A stretch of 64,000 nucleotides of DNA. It comes from Gallionellales bacterium GWA2_60_18 (GTDB taxonomy: Bacteria > Pseudomonadota > Gammaproteobacteria > Burkholderiales > Gallionellaceae). A program made the position numbers and the translations under genes. Positions within the stretch are counted from its first letter, which is position 1; every line of letters begins with the position of its first letter. Shown here in pieces: positions 29,490-38,889 of the stretch. The notes beneath the pieces were generated by a model. The model did no database searches, was not told where the DNA came from, and saw only the letters and a program-made list of their open reading frames with translations. The stretch spans positions 1 through 64,000 of the forward strand of contig MGWS01000008.1 in NCBI GenBank assembly GCA_001801105.1. Direction: 5' to 3'.

Positions 29490-30641
29490 ATGGTCAATCA
29501 TGCTATTCGTATCGCGCAATCTTCGGCTCTGGATGCACGCCAGGCCGTGCAGGAATTTCACGCGGCAGTGGCGCAGCCGGACATGGAACTGGTGGTCTTC
29601 TTCTGTTCCAGCGAATTCGATCTTGAGGTGCTGGCAGCGGAAATGCAGCGTCTGTTTGCCGGGATTCAAGTGGTGGGCTGCACCACAGCCGGTGAGATCG
29701 GGCCGGGCGGTTATCGCCAGCACAGTCTTACCGGGGCCAGTTTTGCGGCAGGCAGTTTTTACGCCGCCAGCGGATTGCTGGATCGCCTGGACGGTTTCGA
29801 CATTGCAAGAGGGTATGATTTTTCGCAGGCACTGTTGCAAAGGCTGGAAAGCAAAGCACCGCAAGCAGGCCCGGCAAACAGTTTCGCCCTGCTGCTGATC
29901 GACGGCTTGTCGATGCGCGAAGAGCCGGTTGCGCATACCTTGCAGTCGGCGATCGGCGGTATCCCGTTGTTCGGCGGGTCGGCAGGCGACGATGGAAATT
30001 TCGTACAGACCTGGGTTTACTGCGATGGCCGCTTCCATGCCGACAGCGCAGTGCTGATCCTGATCAACACTGCTTTGCCTTTCAGGATGTTCATGACGCA
30101 GCACTTTGTATCCAGCGACCAGCGGCTGGTGGTCACCGCAGCCGATCCCGCCATGCGCATCGTCAAGGAGATCAACGGCCTTCCGGCTGCGGCAGAATAT
30201 GCGCGACTGGTCGGGGTTGCAGTATCCGAACTGAATCCCGGGCGGTTTGCCGCCTCGCCGCTGGTGGTGGTGATCGATGGCACGGACTATGTGCGCGCCA
30301 TCCAGAAAATGCCCCCCGACGGCAGCCTGAAGTTTTACTGCGCCATCGAGGAGGGCGTGGTGCTGCGGCTGGCACACGGACGGGATCTGGCAGACAAACT
30401 GCAGCAGGCTTTCGACAATATCCGCAAAGAGATCGGTCAGCCGCAACTCGTGTTCGGCTGCGATTGCATCCTGCGCAACGAGGAGATCAGCCAGAACGGC
30501 CAGAAGGAGCGTGTCGCGGAAATATTCCGCGCCAACAACACCGTGGGTTTCAGCAGCTACGGCGAGCAGTTCCACGGTGTACACGTCAACCAGACCTTAA
30601 CCGGGGTCGCCATCGGCGACGCCCCGGCATCAAACGGATAA
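29490..30641 (+). CDS. FIST-domain sensory protein
   Basis: A 383-aa soluble protein with the FIST N and FIST C domains, thought to bind small ligands such as amino acids. Visible features are MELVVFFCSSEFDLEVLAAEM and VVGCTTAGEIGPGGY in the N-terminal half and the GGSAGDDGNFVQTWVYCDG block, then a C-terminal segment with FGCDCILRNEEI and NNTVGFSSYGEQFHGVHVNQ. ATG 29490 is behind GGAGGTGGAG. The next gene, a multi-PAS diguanylate cyclase, starts seven bases after the stop, so the FIST protein probably delivers a signal to it. Confidence 0.88.
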   Translation: MVNHAIRIAQSSALDARQAVQEFHAAVAQPDMELVVFFCSSEFDLEVLAAEMQRLFAGIQVVGCTTAGEIGPGGYRQHSLTGASFAAGSFYAASGLLDRLDGFDIARGYDFSQALLQRLESKAPQAGPANSFALLLIDGLSMREEPVAHTLQSAIGGIPLFGGSAGDDGNFVQTWVYCDGRFHADSAVLILINTALPFRMFMTQHFVSSDQRLVVTAADPAMRIVKEINGLPAAAEYARLVGVAVSELNPGRFAASPLVVVIDGTDYVRAIQKMPPDGSLKFYCAIEEGVVLRLAHGRDLADKLQQAFDNIRKEIGQPQLVFGCDCILRNEEISQNGQKERVAEIFRANNTVGFSSYGEQFHGVHVNQTLTGVAIGDAPASNG

Positions 30642-30648
30642 GCGCGAT

Positions 30649-32931
30649 ATGCCCGGGCACGATGAAGCGTTGAGCGGCGCGGGCGCGCAGGATTTGCAGG
30701 CCGAGATCGCACGCCTGAACAAGATCATCCAGGCCTTGATGGACAGGGCCGAACGCAACTCCAGTTCTCATGATTCCGATTTCAACCTGTTCCATACATC
30801 GGTCATGCTGGGGAGTCAGGTACGCCAACGCACCCGGGAGCTGGAAGCGGCATCGCTGGAGAACGAAAAGATCACGCGCGCCTTGCGCGAACAGAAGGAA
30901 TTCCTGGATACCGTTTTTGAAAATGCGCTTGATGCCATCGTTCTGATGGATTCGAGGGGAGTCATCACCGGCTGGAGCCGCCAGGCGGAAAAGATTTTTG
31001 GATGGAGCAAGGAAGAAGCCGTCGGCAGACTGATGCATGAGACCCTGGTCCCCGAGCGCTATCGCGAGGCACACGTTCGCGGCATGCAGCAATTTCTGTC
31101 CACGGGCAAAGGCTCGGTACTCAACTCACGAATGGAAATACCCGCGCTGCATCGTGACGGACATGAATTCACCATCGAATTGTCCATCGCGCCGATCAAG
31201 ACAGCGGACGGCTATGGGATAAGTTCTTTCATCCGCGACATATCCGAACGCCAGAAACTCGAACATCAACTGGTAGAGCGCGAAGCGTTGTTCCGCGCCG
31301 TGTTCGATCAGGCGGACAGCGGCATCGAACTGATCGATCCGGACACGTTGCGTTTCGTCGAAGCGAATCCCGCCGCCTGCCGCATGCTGGGCTACACGCA
31401 TGAGGAATTGCTCCGGCTTAACCTCGAAGACACCCAGGTCGACATGGATCGCAAAGCATTGCTTGCTGCCGTGCGGCGGATCGAGGAAGAAGGCGGAGCG
31501 ATCTTTCCCAACCGCCATCGCTGCAAGAACGGTGGCATCCTCGATGTCGAGATCAACGCGCACATCCTGCATCTCTCCGGCAAGCGCATGATCGTCGCCC
31601 TCTGGCGCGATGTCACCGAGCACAAGCGGGCCGAGGAGAAACTGGTCGCGCAGGAAAGGGAGTTCCGCACTTTGGCGGAGAATTCACCGGATAACATCGC
31701 GCGCTACGACCGCATGGCGCATACGCTGTACGCCAATCCCGCCCTGGAACGCACGCTGGGCACCCCTCTGCGCGATCAGCTTGGCAAAATGCCGGTCGAA
31801 TTGGGGCCGTTCGAGGCATACCAGCAGATGCTGTTGCAGGTCGCCGCCAGTGGAGAGCGCGCCACGCTGGAAATGTCGGTTCCGGCCGAAGGTCGCCCGC
31901 GCATTCATGTCATCAAGATGGTGCCGGAACTGGGGCCGGATGGCGTGCCTGTCGGGGTGCTGGCTGTCGGTCACGACATCAGCGAGATCAAATGGGCTGA
32001 AGAGAGCCTGCGCATCACCGCCAGCGTGTTCGAGAACAGCCAGGAAGGCATCGTGATCACCGATGCGGACAACCATTACCTCGACGTCAATCCGGCGTTC
32101 ACTCGCATCACCGGCTACACCCGCGAGGAAGTGCTGGGCAAAGATCCCGGCCTGCTGAATTCGGGGCGTCAGAACCAGGCGTTCTATCAGGCCATGTGGC
32201 AGTCACTTGAGCAGAACCGGGTCTGGCGCGGCGAGGTCTGGAACCGGCGCAAATCCGGCGAGATTTATCCGGAATTGCTGTCCATTGCCGTTATCCGCGA
32301 CGACCAGGGCAGGGGGCAGCGTTATGTCGGGGTGTTCTCCGACATCAGCCACATCAAGGCGCACGAATCCGAGTTAAGCCACATCGCACATTACGATGCC
32401 CTGACCGGAATACCGAACCGCCTGCTGCTGACCGACCGATTGGGTCAATCGATGACCGCCAGCAAACGCAGCATGCGTTTTGGCGCGGTGATATTTCTCG
32501 ATCTGGATAATTTCAAGGCGCTCAACGATACGCACGGGCATGAGATGGGCGATCTGCTGCTGATCGAAGCGGCACGCCGCATCACGGATTGCGTGCGCGA
32601 GATGGACACCGTGGCGCGCTTGGGCGGCGACGAGTTCGTGGTGATACTCAGCGAGCTGGATGTGGACAGGGCGCTATCCGTCGCGCAGGCCGGCAGGGTG
32701 GCGGAAAAGATACGCAGCACCCTGGCAGAACCTTATCTGCTGACACGCAAACGGGATGACGGTTCGGAAACCAGAGTGGAACACCATTGCACGTCAAGCA
32801 TCGGCGTGGAGATGTTCATCAACCATGAAGCCAGCTTGGAGGATGTCCTCAAGCGAGCCGACATGGCGATGTATCAGGCCAAGGAGAACGGGCGCAACCG
32901 GGTTCATTTCGTTGACACGTCGCTCTTGTAG
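30649..32931 (+). CDS. Multi-PAS diguanylate cyclase
   Basis: A 760-aa protein without a signal peptide or clear TM helices. An N-terminal coiled coil (about 10-90) is followed by four PAS/PAC-type modules (about 85-205, 210-325, 330-450 and 455-570) and a GGDEF domain (about 590-755). The active site is GGDEF in ARLGGDEFVV, with an RxxD I-site (REMD) five residues earlier. The first PAS has FENALDAIVLMDSRGVITGW; the fourth has ENSQEGIVITDADNHYLDVN. It is predicted to be cytoplasmic, controlled by several PAS sensors and by the upstream FIST protein. No EAL or HD-GYP domain is present. Confidence 0.92.
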   Translation: MPGHDEALSGAGAQDLQAEIARLNKIIQALMDRAERNSSSHDSDFNLFHTSVMLGSQVRQRTRELEAASLENEKITRALREQKEFLDTVFENALDAIVLMDSRGVITGWSRQAEKIFGWSKEEAVGRLMHETLVPERYREAHVRGMQQFLSTGKGSVLNSRMEIPALHRDGHEFTIELSIAPIKTADGYGISSFIRDISERQKLEHQLVEREALFRAVFDQADSGIELIDPDTLRFVEANPAACRMLGYTHEELLRLNLEDTQVDMDRKALLAAVRRIEEEGGAIFPNRHRCKNGGILDVEINAHILHLSGKRMIVALWRDVTEHKRAEEKLVAQEREFRTLAENSPDNIARYDRMAHTLYANPALERTLGTPLRDQLGKMPVELGPFEAYQQMLLQVAASGERATLEMSVPAEGRPRIHVIKMVPELGPDGVPVGVLAVGHDISEIKWAEESLRITASVFENSQEGIVITDADNHYLDVNPAFTRITGYTREEVLGKDPGLLNSGRQNQAFYQAMWQSLEQNRVWRGEVWNRRKSGEIYPELLSIAVIRDDQGRGQRYVGVFSDISHIKAHESELSHIAHYDALTGIPNRLLLTDRLGQSMTASKRSMRFGAVIFLDLDNFKALNDTHGHEMGDLLLIEAARRITDCVREMDTVARLGGDEFVVILSELDVDRALSVAQAGRVAEKIRSTLAEPYLLTRKRDDGSETRVEHHCTSSIGVEMFINHEASLEDVLKRADMAMYQAKENGRNRVHFVDTSLL

Positions 32932-32968
32932 GTGCGAATGAATTTGCCCCTGCGCACGGCATTGGCAG

Positions 32969-32985
32969 GGCGGGCTCTGCCCGCC
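32969..32985. repeat. Short GC-rich hairpin before rmuC
   Basis: GGCGGGC-TCT-GCCCGCC is a perfect 7-bp hairpin; a related GGGCGGAGCC follows at 32991. No T-tract. It may be a small extragenic repeat or act in mRNA 3'-end stability of the preceding gene. Confidence 0.4.
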
Positions 32986-33059
32986 ATGTCGGGCGGAGCC
33001 AGACCTGCATACCCCTCAACTGCTTTATACTGCGCACATATATTTTTCCCCGATCAATC

Positions 33060-34343
33060 ATGCTGGAAATTCTTTCCATAGTTGCTGTGTTGCTGCTGCT
33101 GGTCGTGCTGCTGGCTATGCAGTTGAAACAGCCGACACGTGTCGCGCGCGTGCTCGAACAGCAGCACCGCGCCATGCTCACCGATCTGCATGACGGCTTG
33201 AACAAACAGGGCGACCGTCTGATTGCCGCACAGGTTGCGGAATCCGAGCGTTTGCGTACCGCCGTGGGCGAAGAGTTGCGCGCCACCCGCGATGCCATCA
33301 ACGCGCTGCAAGCCAAACAGGACACGCTACGCACCGAGATGCTAGCGCAGACATTGGCGAAGCTGGCGGAGCAGGGACGCGCCGATCAGGAGCTGATTCA
33401 GAACTCTTTCCGCAATGCCACGCAGCATCTGGCGACCAGCATCGAGACTTTGTCCAAGACGGTGGATGGACGGCTGGAGCAAATCGGCGGCAAGGTCAAC
33501 GAGCGCCTGGACGAGGGTTTCAAGAAGACCAACGAGACCTTCGTCAGTGTGATGGCGCGGCTGGCGACCATCGACGAGGCACAGAAGAAGATCGACGGGC
33601 TGACCACCAACATGGTGAGTTTGCAGGAGTTGCTCGGCGACAAGCGTTCGCGCGGTGCGTTCGGTGAGGTGCAACTGGAAGGACTGGTGCGCAACATCAT
33701 GCCGCCGCAGTCCTACGAGATGCAATACACCCTGCCCAATGGCAGCCGCGCCGACTGCGTGCTCAAGCTGCCGGAGCCGACTGGCATGGTGGCGGTGGAT
33801 TCCAAGTTCCCGCTGGAGAATTATCACCGCATGTTCGACGCGGCGAATCCGGCAGAAAAACTGGTCGCAGAACGCCAGTTCAAGGCCGACATCAAAAAAC
33901 ATGTGGACGACATCGCCGGCAAGTACATCATTCCCGAGGTCACTTCCGACGGCGCGGTGATGTTCGTGCCGGCCGAGGCGGTATTCGCCGAGATCCACGC
34001 GCATCATCCGGAAATAGTAGACTATGCCATGCAGCGGCGTGTGTGGATCGTGTCGCCGACCACGCTGATGGCGGTGCTGAACACAGCGCGCGCGGTGATG
34101 AAGGATGTGGAGACGCGCAAGCAGGTGCATATCATCAAGGATGAACTGGGCAAGCTGGGCAAGGAGTTCGGCCGCTTCGACGAGCGCATGAAGAAGCTGG
34201 CCGACCACATCCGCCAGGCGCATGAGGACGCACAGGACGTGCGTACCACCAGCCAGAAGATTTCGAAACGTTTCATCAGCATCGAGCAGGTGGAATTGGA
34301 TCACGTGGCGGCACTGCCGCCACAGGTTGAGGATAGCCTCTGA
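33060..34343 (+). CDS. rmuC: DNA recombination protein RmuC homologue
   Basis: A 427-aa protein of the RmuC family, linked to limiting DNA inversions and with a predicted nuclease-like core. It starts with a hydrophobic segment (MLEILSIVAVLLLLVVLLAM) that probably anchors it in the membrane, then a long coiled coil (about 30-180), then the conserved RmuC core with GAFGEVQLEGLVRNIMPP, VAVDSKFPLENYHRM and WIVSPTTLMAVLNTARA. A TATACT hexamer at 33026-33031 may be its -10. The OmpA-like gene starts 18 bp downstream. Confidence 0.93.
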   Translation: MLEILSIVAVLLLLVVLLAMQLKQPTRVARVLEQQHRAMLTDLHDGLNKQGDRLIAAQVAESERLRTAVGEELRATRDAINALQAKQDTLRTEMLAQTLAKLAEQGRADQELIQNSFRNATQHLATSIETLSKTVDGRLEQIGGKVNERLDEGFKKTNETFVSVMARLATIDEAQKKIDGLTTNMVSLQELLGDKRSRGAFGEVQLEGLVRNIMPPQSYEMQYTLPNGSRADCVLKLPEPTGMVAVDSKFPLENYHRMFDAANPAEKLVAERQFKADIKKHVDDIAGKYIIPEVTSDGAVMFVPAEAVFAEIHAHHPEIVDYAMQRRVWIVSPTTLMAVLNTARAVMKDVETRKQVHIIKDELGKLGKEFGRFDERMKKLADHIRQAHEDAQDVRTTSQKISKRFISIEQVELDHVAALPPQVEDSL

Positions 34344-34361
34344 CATTCAGGGAGAGTAGAA

Positions 34362-35357
34362 ATGAAAAAATACATGAAGCGCATCGTTCTGGTAGCAGTA
34401 TTGCTGGCCATGCCTGCGGCGCAGGCCAGCGAATTCGATGGCGGCTGGCTGGGCGGCAAGATCGGCGCCAACCGTTCCGGGGTGACCGGCGTGGACAGGA
34501 AGAGCGCGACCAGCTACGGTCTGGAAGGCGGCTATAACTGGAACAGGAGTAGCTATCTGCTGGGTGTGAATGGCTTCATCGATTCCAATGGCAGCGCGGA
34601 TCACAATCCGGCGCCATTCAGCTACGGCAGCAGCGCATACGGCATAGATGCGAAACTGGGTGTACCTTCCGGCAACTGGCTGCCCTATGCCAAACTTGGC
34701 TACGCTCGAACCGACGGCGATGGCGCCGCCGGCGCGATCGACGGCGGCGATGTCCACTTCGGTCTGGGCGTGGAATACAAATTCGCGCCCAATTGGAGCC
34801 TGGCAGGCGAATACACCACCGCCAGCGCCAAGACCGGCGCGCAAAAACTGAGCAACGACAACTTTACCATCGGGCTGAATTTCTACTTCGGCGCGCCTGC
34901 GCCGGTCGCGCCGGCTGCGAAGATGGAGGAGCCGAAGCCTGTCCCAAAAGCGGCTCCGAATGAAACCTGGAAGACGCTGCTGGAAAATAAGCCGGTGTGC
35001 ATCGAAGGCGCAAACTTCGAGTTCGATTCGGCCAAGTTGCGCGACGGGGAGATCAAAAAGCTGGACGAGGTGGTTTCCTTTGCCAACGAATACCCGGATG
35101 TGCAACTGGAATCCAGCGGGCATACCTGCGATATCGGCACCGAGGAATATAACCAGAAGCTGTCCGAGCGGCGTGCCGAGTCGGTCAAGGCTTATCTGGT
35201 CAAGAATGGAGTCGCTGCGCAACGCGTCGTTACGGTCGGTTATGGCGAATCCAGGCCGATGGCAGATAACAACACGCGCGAGGGGCGCGAATTGAACCGC
35301 CGCGTGGAGGTCTGTACCGAAATCAAGGTGGAGAAAAAAGTGCGCGTGACCGAGTGA
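34362..35357 (+). CDS. OmpA-family outer-membrane protein
   Basis: A 331-aa protein with a Sec signal peptide ending AAQA before SEFDGG. The N-terminal part (about 25-185) is an eight-strand beta-barrel-type domain rich in Gly/Tyr, resembling OmpA/OprF-like porins. A Pro/Ala/Lys-rich linker (about 187-205) leads to a peptidoglycan-binding OmpA C-terminal domain with NFEFDSAKL, SGHTCDIGTEEYNQKLSERR, GYGESRP and ELNRRVEV. It should sit in the outer membrane and attach it to peptidoglycan. AGGGAGA precedes the ATG and a strong terminator follows the stop. Confidence 0.92.
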   Translation: MKKYMKRIVLVAVLLAMPAAQASEFDGGWLGGKIGANRSGVTGVDRKSATSYGLEGGYNWNRSSYLLGVNGFIDSNGSADHNPAPFSYGSSAYGIDAKLGVPSGNWLPYAKLGYARTDGDGAAGAIDGGDVHFGLGVEYKFAPNWSLAGEYTTASAKTGAQKLSNDNFTIGLNFYFGAPAPVAPAAKMEEPKPVPKAAPNETWKTLLENKPVCIEGANFEFDSAKLRDGEIKKLDEVVSFANEYPDVQLESSGHTCDIGTEEYNQKLSERRAESVKAYLVKNGVAAQRVVTVGYGESRPMADNNTREGRELNRRVEVCTEIKVEKKVRVTE

Positions 35358-35379
35358 TTTTCCCGCCGCGCCACACCGG

Positions 35380-35405
35380 AGCGGGCTGGCAACAGCCCGC
35401 TTTTT
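35380..35405 (+). terminator. Rho-independent terminator after the OmpA-like gene
   Basis: A 9-bp perfect stem AGCGGGCTG / CAGCCCGCT with GCAA loop, followed directly by TTTTT. Confidence 0.9.
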
Positions 35406-35470
35406 GTTGCCCATAACAAGCGCATGGCGCAATGGTAAGATGCGCGTCCCTGGTGTTTTCGAACATAACG

Positions 35471-37075
35471 ATGAAACTAGCAATCGCACAAATCAACAGC
35501 GTGCTGGGCGACCTGGCAGGAAATGCCGCAAAAATATTGCAGCACGCCGAACAGGCAAAACAGCAGGGCGCGCAACTGCTGCTCACGCCGGAACTCGGCA
35601 TGTGCGGCTATCCGCCGGAGGACCTGCTGCTGCGCGACGGTTTCTATCACGCCTGCGAGCGGGCATTGGCCGATCTGGCTGGCAAACTGCCGGATATCGC
35701 GGTGGTGGTCGGACATCCGCACGAGCAGGATGACGGGCGCTACAACGCGGCCTCGCTGTTGCGCGGCGGCCGTGTCGAGGCGACTTATCTCAAGTATGAA
35801 CTGCCGAACTACTCGGTGTTCGACGAGGAGCGCTATTTCGACCACGGCAGCGAACCCTGCGTATTCGAACTGGACGGAATCCGCTTCGGAATCAATATCT
35901 GCGCCGACATCTGGGAGCAGGAAGCGCCGCAACTGGCGCGCAAGGCGGGCGCGCAAGTGCTGCTGGTGTTGAACGCATCGCCCTATGCCATACGCAAGCA
36001 GGAGGCGCGTTACAAGGCCATCCGCGAACGTATCGCGGAAACCGGCATGGCGGTGGCGTATGCCAATCTGGTGGGTGGTCAGGACGAGCTGGTGTTCGAC
36101 GGCGGTTCGTTCGCCATGGATAGCCGCGGCGCGCTGACTGCGCAGGCCGTGCATTTCGAAGAAAGTCTGCTGCTGCTGGAAGTGCAGGGCGATCTGCGCC
36201 CGGTCGGCGAGAAAGTCACACCATTGAGCGAGGAAGCCGGCGTGTACCGCGCGCTGTGCCTCGGCGTGCGCGACTATATAGTCAAGAACCGCTTCCCCGG
36301 CGTATTGCTGGGTTTGTCCGGCGGGATCGATTCCGCGTTGACGCTGGCGGTCGCGGTGGATGCGCTGGGAGCGGACAAGGTCCACGCGGTGATGATGCCG
36401 TCGCCCTATACCGCGCAGATCAGCCTGGACGATTCGCGCGAGATGGTGAAGATACTTGGGGTGCGCTACGACGAATTTTCCATCGAGCCGATGTTCCAGA
36501 GCTACCTATCCGCATTGCAGGACACCTTCGCCGGATGCGCGGCGGATACCACCGAAGAGAACCTGCAGGCGCGCATCCGCGGCAACCTGCTGATGGCCTT
36601 GTCCAACAAGTTCGGCTCGCTGGTGCTGACCACCGGCAACAAGTCCGAGATGACCGTGGGCTATGCCACGCTGTATGGCGATATGGCGGGCGGTTTCGCG
36701 GTGCTGAAGGATGTCGGCAAGATGCTGGTGTACCGGCTGGCGCGCTACCGCAACACATTGGGGCAGGTGATCCCGGAGCGCATCATCACGCGCCCGCCCA
36801 GCGCCGAACTGCGCGCCGACCAGACCGACCAGGACAGCCTGCCGCCCTACGAGGTGCTGGACGCCATCATGGAATGCTACGTCGAAAGGAATATGGCCAT
36901 CCCACAGATCATCGCGCGCGGCTACGCCGAAGCCGACGTACGTCGCGTGGTGCACCTGATCCGCATCAGCGAATACAAGCGCCGCCAGTCCGCCGTCGGC
37001 ATCCGCATCACCGAGCGCAGCTACGGCAAGGACTGGCGCTACCCGATCACGGCGCGGTATCAGGACGGGTTCTGA
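35471..37075 (+). CDS. nadE: Glutamine-dependent NAD+ synthetase
   Basis: A 534-aa two-domain enzyme that amidates deamido-NAD+. The N-terminal nitrilase-like glutaminase has Glu in LLTPELGMCGYPPEDL, Lys in TYLKYELPNYSVFDE and Cys in FGINICADIWE. The C-terminal synthetase has the ATP-binding LLGLSGGIDSALTLAVAVDA and the VLTTGNKSEMTVGY loop. I chose ATG 35471, which opens MKLAIAQINSVLGD; an upstream in-frame start would add 13 unconserved residues. A TAAGAT hexamer at 35436-35441 may be its -10. Confidence 0.97.
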   Translation: MKLAIAQINSVLGDLAGNAAKILQHAEQAKQQGAQLLLTPELGMCGYPPEDLLLRDGFYHACERALADLAGKLPDIAVVVGHPHEQDDGRYNAASLLRGGRVEATYLKYELPNYSVFDEERYFDHGSEPCVFELDGIRFGINICADIWEQEAPQLARKAGAQVLLVLNASPYAIRKQEARYKAIRERIAETGMAVAYANLVGGQDELVFDGGSFAMDSRGALTAQAVHFEESLLLLEVQGDLRPVGEKVTPLSEEAGVYRALCLGVRDYIVKNRFPGVLLGLSGGIDSALTLAVAVDALGADKVHAVMMPSPYTAQISLDDSREMVKILGVRYDEFSIEPMFQSYLSALQDTFAGCAADTTEENLQARIRGNLLMALSNKFGSLVLTTGNKSEMTVGYATLYGDMAGGFAVLKDVGKMLVYRLARYRNTLGQVIPERIITRPPSAELRADQTDQDSLPPYEVLDAIMECYVERNMAIPQIIARGYAEADVRRVVHLIRISEYKRRQSAVGIRITERSYGKDWRYPITARYQDGF

Positions 37076-37186
37076 TGCGGTAGCGAGGGCATAACAATGC
37101 CCGGCAACGGGAAAAGCTGATAGCATGAAGCCCGTACTCTGCAAGAGGATATTTCGAGGCGAGTTCAATTCGTGAAGGGCATCAAA

Positions 37187-38035
37187 ATGAAACCACGGAC
37201 GATTTTGGCCTTCTGGCTTTTTTCCCTGTTATCGGCAGGGGCTGCACTGGCAGAACCGGTCGCCATGGTGACCGATATTGCCGGCGGTGTATCCATCGCA
37301 GGAACACAGAAAAAGATCGAGTTGCTGGCCTATCTCGAACCGGACATGACTCTCCAGATCGAGGCGGGTGCGCATTTGTCGGTAACCTTCTTTGCCAGTT
37401 CGGTCGAATATCGTTTTACCGGCCCGGTCAAGATCAAGATACAGCAGGACCGGATCGGCAGCGGGCCAGGAAAGAGCGAGATGCGCGTCATCCCGTTGAC
37501 CCAGGCATCCACGGCGAAAAAGTTCACTGCCGCCCAGCGCGAGAGCGTTGCGCAAGCCGCTTATGAAATGCGTGCGGCTCGGCCGGGTTTGCGTCTCAAT
37601 GACCCGGTAGACAGCCGCCTGACCGGAGATGACGTCTCTTTCAGTTGGGAAGGGCCACGCACTGACAAGGGGTACGACCTGACGCTGTTTGATAGCCGCA
37701 ATAACGTCCTGTACCGGACATCCTTGATGGGCAACATTTGGCGGCCAGCCGAAGGCTTGCTGGAAGCAGGCAAGCTCTATGCGTGGGAAATCAGGGCGGA
37801 GATCGGGAATGGCGAGATGCTGACGGCGCGCGCGGGATTCAGTGTGTCCGACAGTGCTGCCGCCAAGGCTATCCGGTCACAAAGACCGCAGGCCGGCGCC
37901 TCGTTTTCCGAGCGTGTCCTGTATGCGATATTTCTGGAAGAAAATGGCTTCAAATACGATGCAAGGCGTATCTGGCAAGAGTTGGCAAGAGAGCGTCCGG
38001 ATGACGCGGTAGTAAAAGAACGCTCGATCCGCTAG
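37187..38035 (+). CDS. Exported FecR-like domain protein
   Basis: A 282-aa protein with a Sec signal peptide (MKPRTILAFWLFSLLSAGAALA before EPVAMV). The N-terminal half (about 24-95) resembles the FecR periplasmic domain in its pattern VTDIAGGVSI, LLAYLEPDMTLQIEAGAHLSV. The middle (about 140-220) is a predicted beta-sandwich with FSWEGP and YDLTLFDSRNN. The C-terminal 40 residues form a helical tail with LEENGFKYDARRIWQELARERP, like a single TPR-type helix pair. AGGG lies seven bases before ATG 37187; GTG 37172 is an alternative. It is the first gene of the exported-protease cluster, and the permease gene follows 11 bp later. There is no sigma factor nearby. Confidence 0.72.
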   Translation: MKPRTILAFWLFSLLSAGAALAEPVAMVTDIAGGVSIAGTQKKIELLAYLEPDMTLQIEAGAHLSVTFFASSVEYRFTGPVKIKIQQDRIGSGPGKSEMRVIPLTQASTAKKFTAAQRESVAQAAYEMRAARPGLRLNDPVDSRLTGDDVSFSWEGPRTDKGYDLTLFDSRNNVLYRTSLMGNIWRPAEGLLEAGKLYAWEIRAEIGNGEMLTARAGFSVSDSAAAKAIRSQRPQAGASFSERVLYAIFLEENGFKYDARRIWQELARERPDDAVVKERSIR

Positions 38036-38046
38036 GCATCCTCGCC

Positions 38047-38805
38047 ATGACAGCCAGGGATAAATCGAGTCAAGGCATGATCAAGTGGTCTTGCCTGGCC
38101 TTGTTTTACAGCATCTCCCGCTGGTACCTGTTCAGGTTGCGCCCGATGCGCGAGGAGATGTTGAAGCAAATCGAATCGGCAGGCATTCGCTCTCTCGGGC
38201 TTGTCGGAGTAATCGGCATTCTTTCCGGCGCAGTCATCATCGACCAGTCGGTCGGCATGGTTGGGGCCGCCGGAGAAATTCCGGTCAAGCTGTTGAGCTG
38301 GACCTTGTTCGGCGAGGCTGGCGCTCTGGCCGTAGGATTTCTCGTTGCCGCGCGGGTGGCGCCGGCCATGGCGGCCGATCTGGCCTTGATGCGTTTTCGC
38401 GGCGAGTTGGGGCACCTCGCCGCAATCGATATATCCGCCGCAGATTATCTGGTTGTTCCGCGCGTGATCCCGCTGATACTGGTAAGCGCGTTGCTGGCGA
38501 TCTATTTCATGGCCAGCGCCCTGCTGGGCGGAATGCTGGTCGCCTCATTCATGCGTGATTTCGCATTCCTGCCCCAACTGGCGCGTTTCTTTGAAATCAT
38601 GAATCCGCTAAGCATGCTGATCGCCATTCTGAAATGCAGCCTGTTTGGCGGCGTGGTGGCACTGGTATCCTGCTACCATGGTTTGGCGATCGAACGGGAT
38701 GCCAAAAGCCTGGCGCAGGCAGGGAGCGAAGCATTCACCGGCAGCCTGCTGGCATTGGGTCTGCTGGATGTAGGAACAGTGCTGCTTTCGGCGCTGATCG
38801 AATAA
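38047..38805 (+). CDS. MlaE-type ABC transporter permease
   Basis: A 252-aa integral membrane protein of the MlaE/DUF140 family, which in Mla systems partners an MlaF ATPase and a hexameric MCE protein to move phospholipids across the envelope. Visible features: N-terminal amphipathic segment, then about five TM helices, with SLGLVGVIGILSGAVIID, the conserved FLVAARVAPAMAADLALM and MNPLSMLIAILKCSLFG segments. A matching MCE protein and a degenerate ATPase lie 5-6 kb downstream in the same cluster, separated from it by CHAT and caspase genes. No mlaC or mlaB is seen. Confidence 0.88.
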   Translation: MTARDKSSQGMIKWSCLALFYSISRWYLFRLRPMREEMLKQIESAGIRSLGLVGVIGILSGAVIIDQSVGMVGAAGEIPVKLLSWTLFGEAGALAVGFLVAARVAPAMAADLALMRFRGELGHLAAIDISAADYLVVPRVIPLILVSALLAIYFMASALLGGMLVASFMRDFAFLPQLARFFEIMNPLSMLIAILKCSLFGGVVALVSCYHGLAIERDAKSLAQAGSEAFTGSLLALGLLDVGTVLLSALIE

Positions 38806-38889
38806 CAAGGCGATAGATATCAGCACGGGTAATAATCCAGCGGATATTGGCCAACCCGGACACGGCATAGCGAAAAACAGGAGGATGTC

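Noticed and set aside
32969..32985. Terminator between the multi-PAS gene and rmuC
   Set aside because: A good stem but no T-tract, so kept only as a short hairpin repeat.
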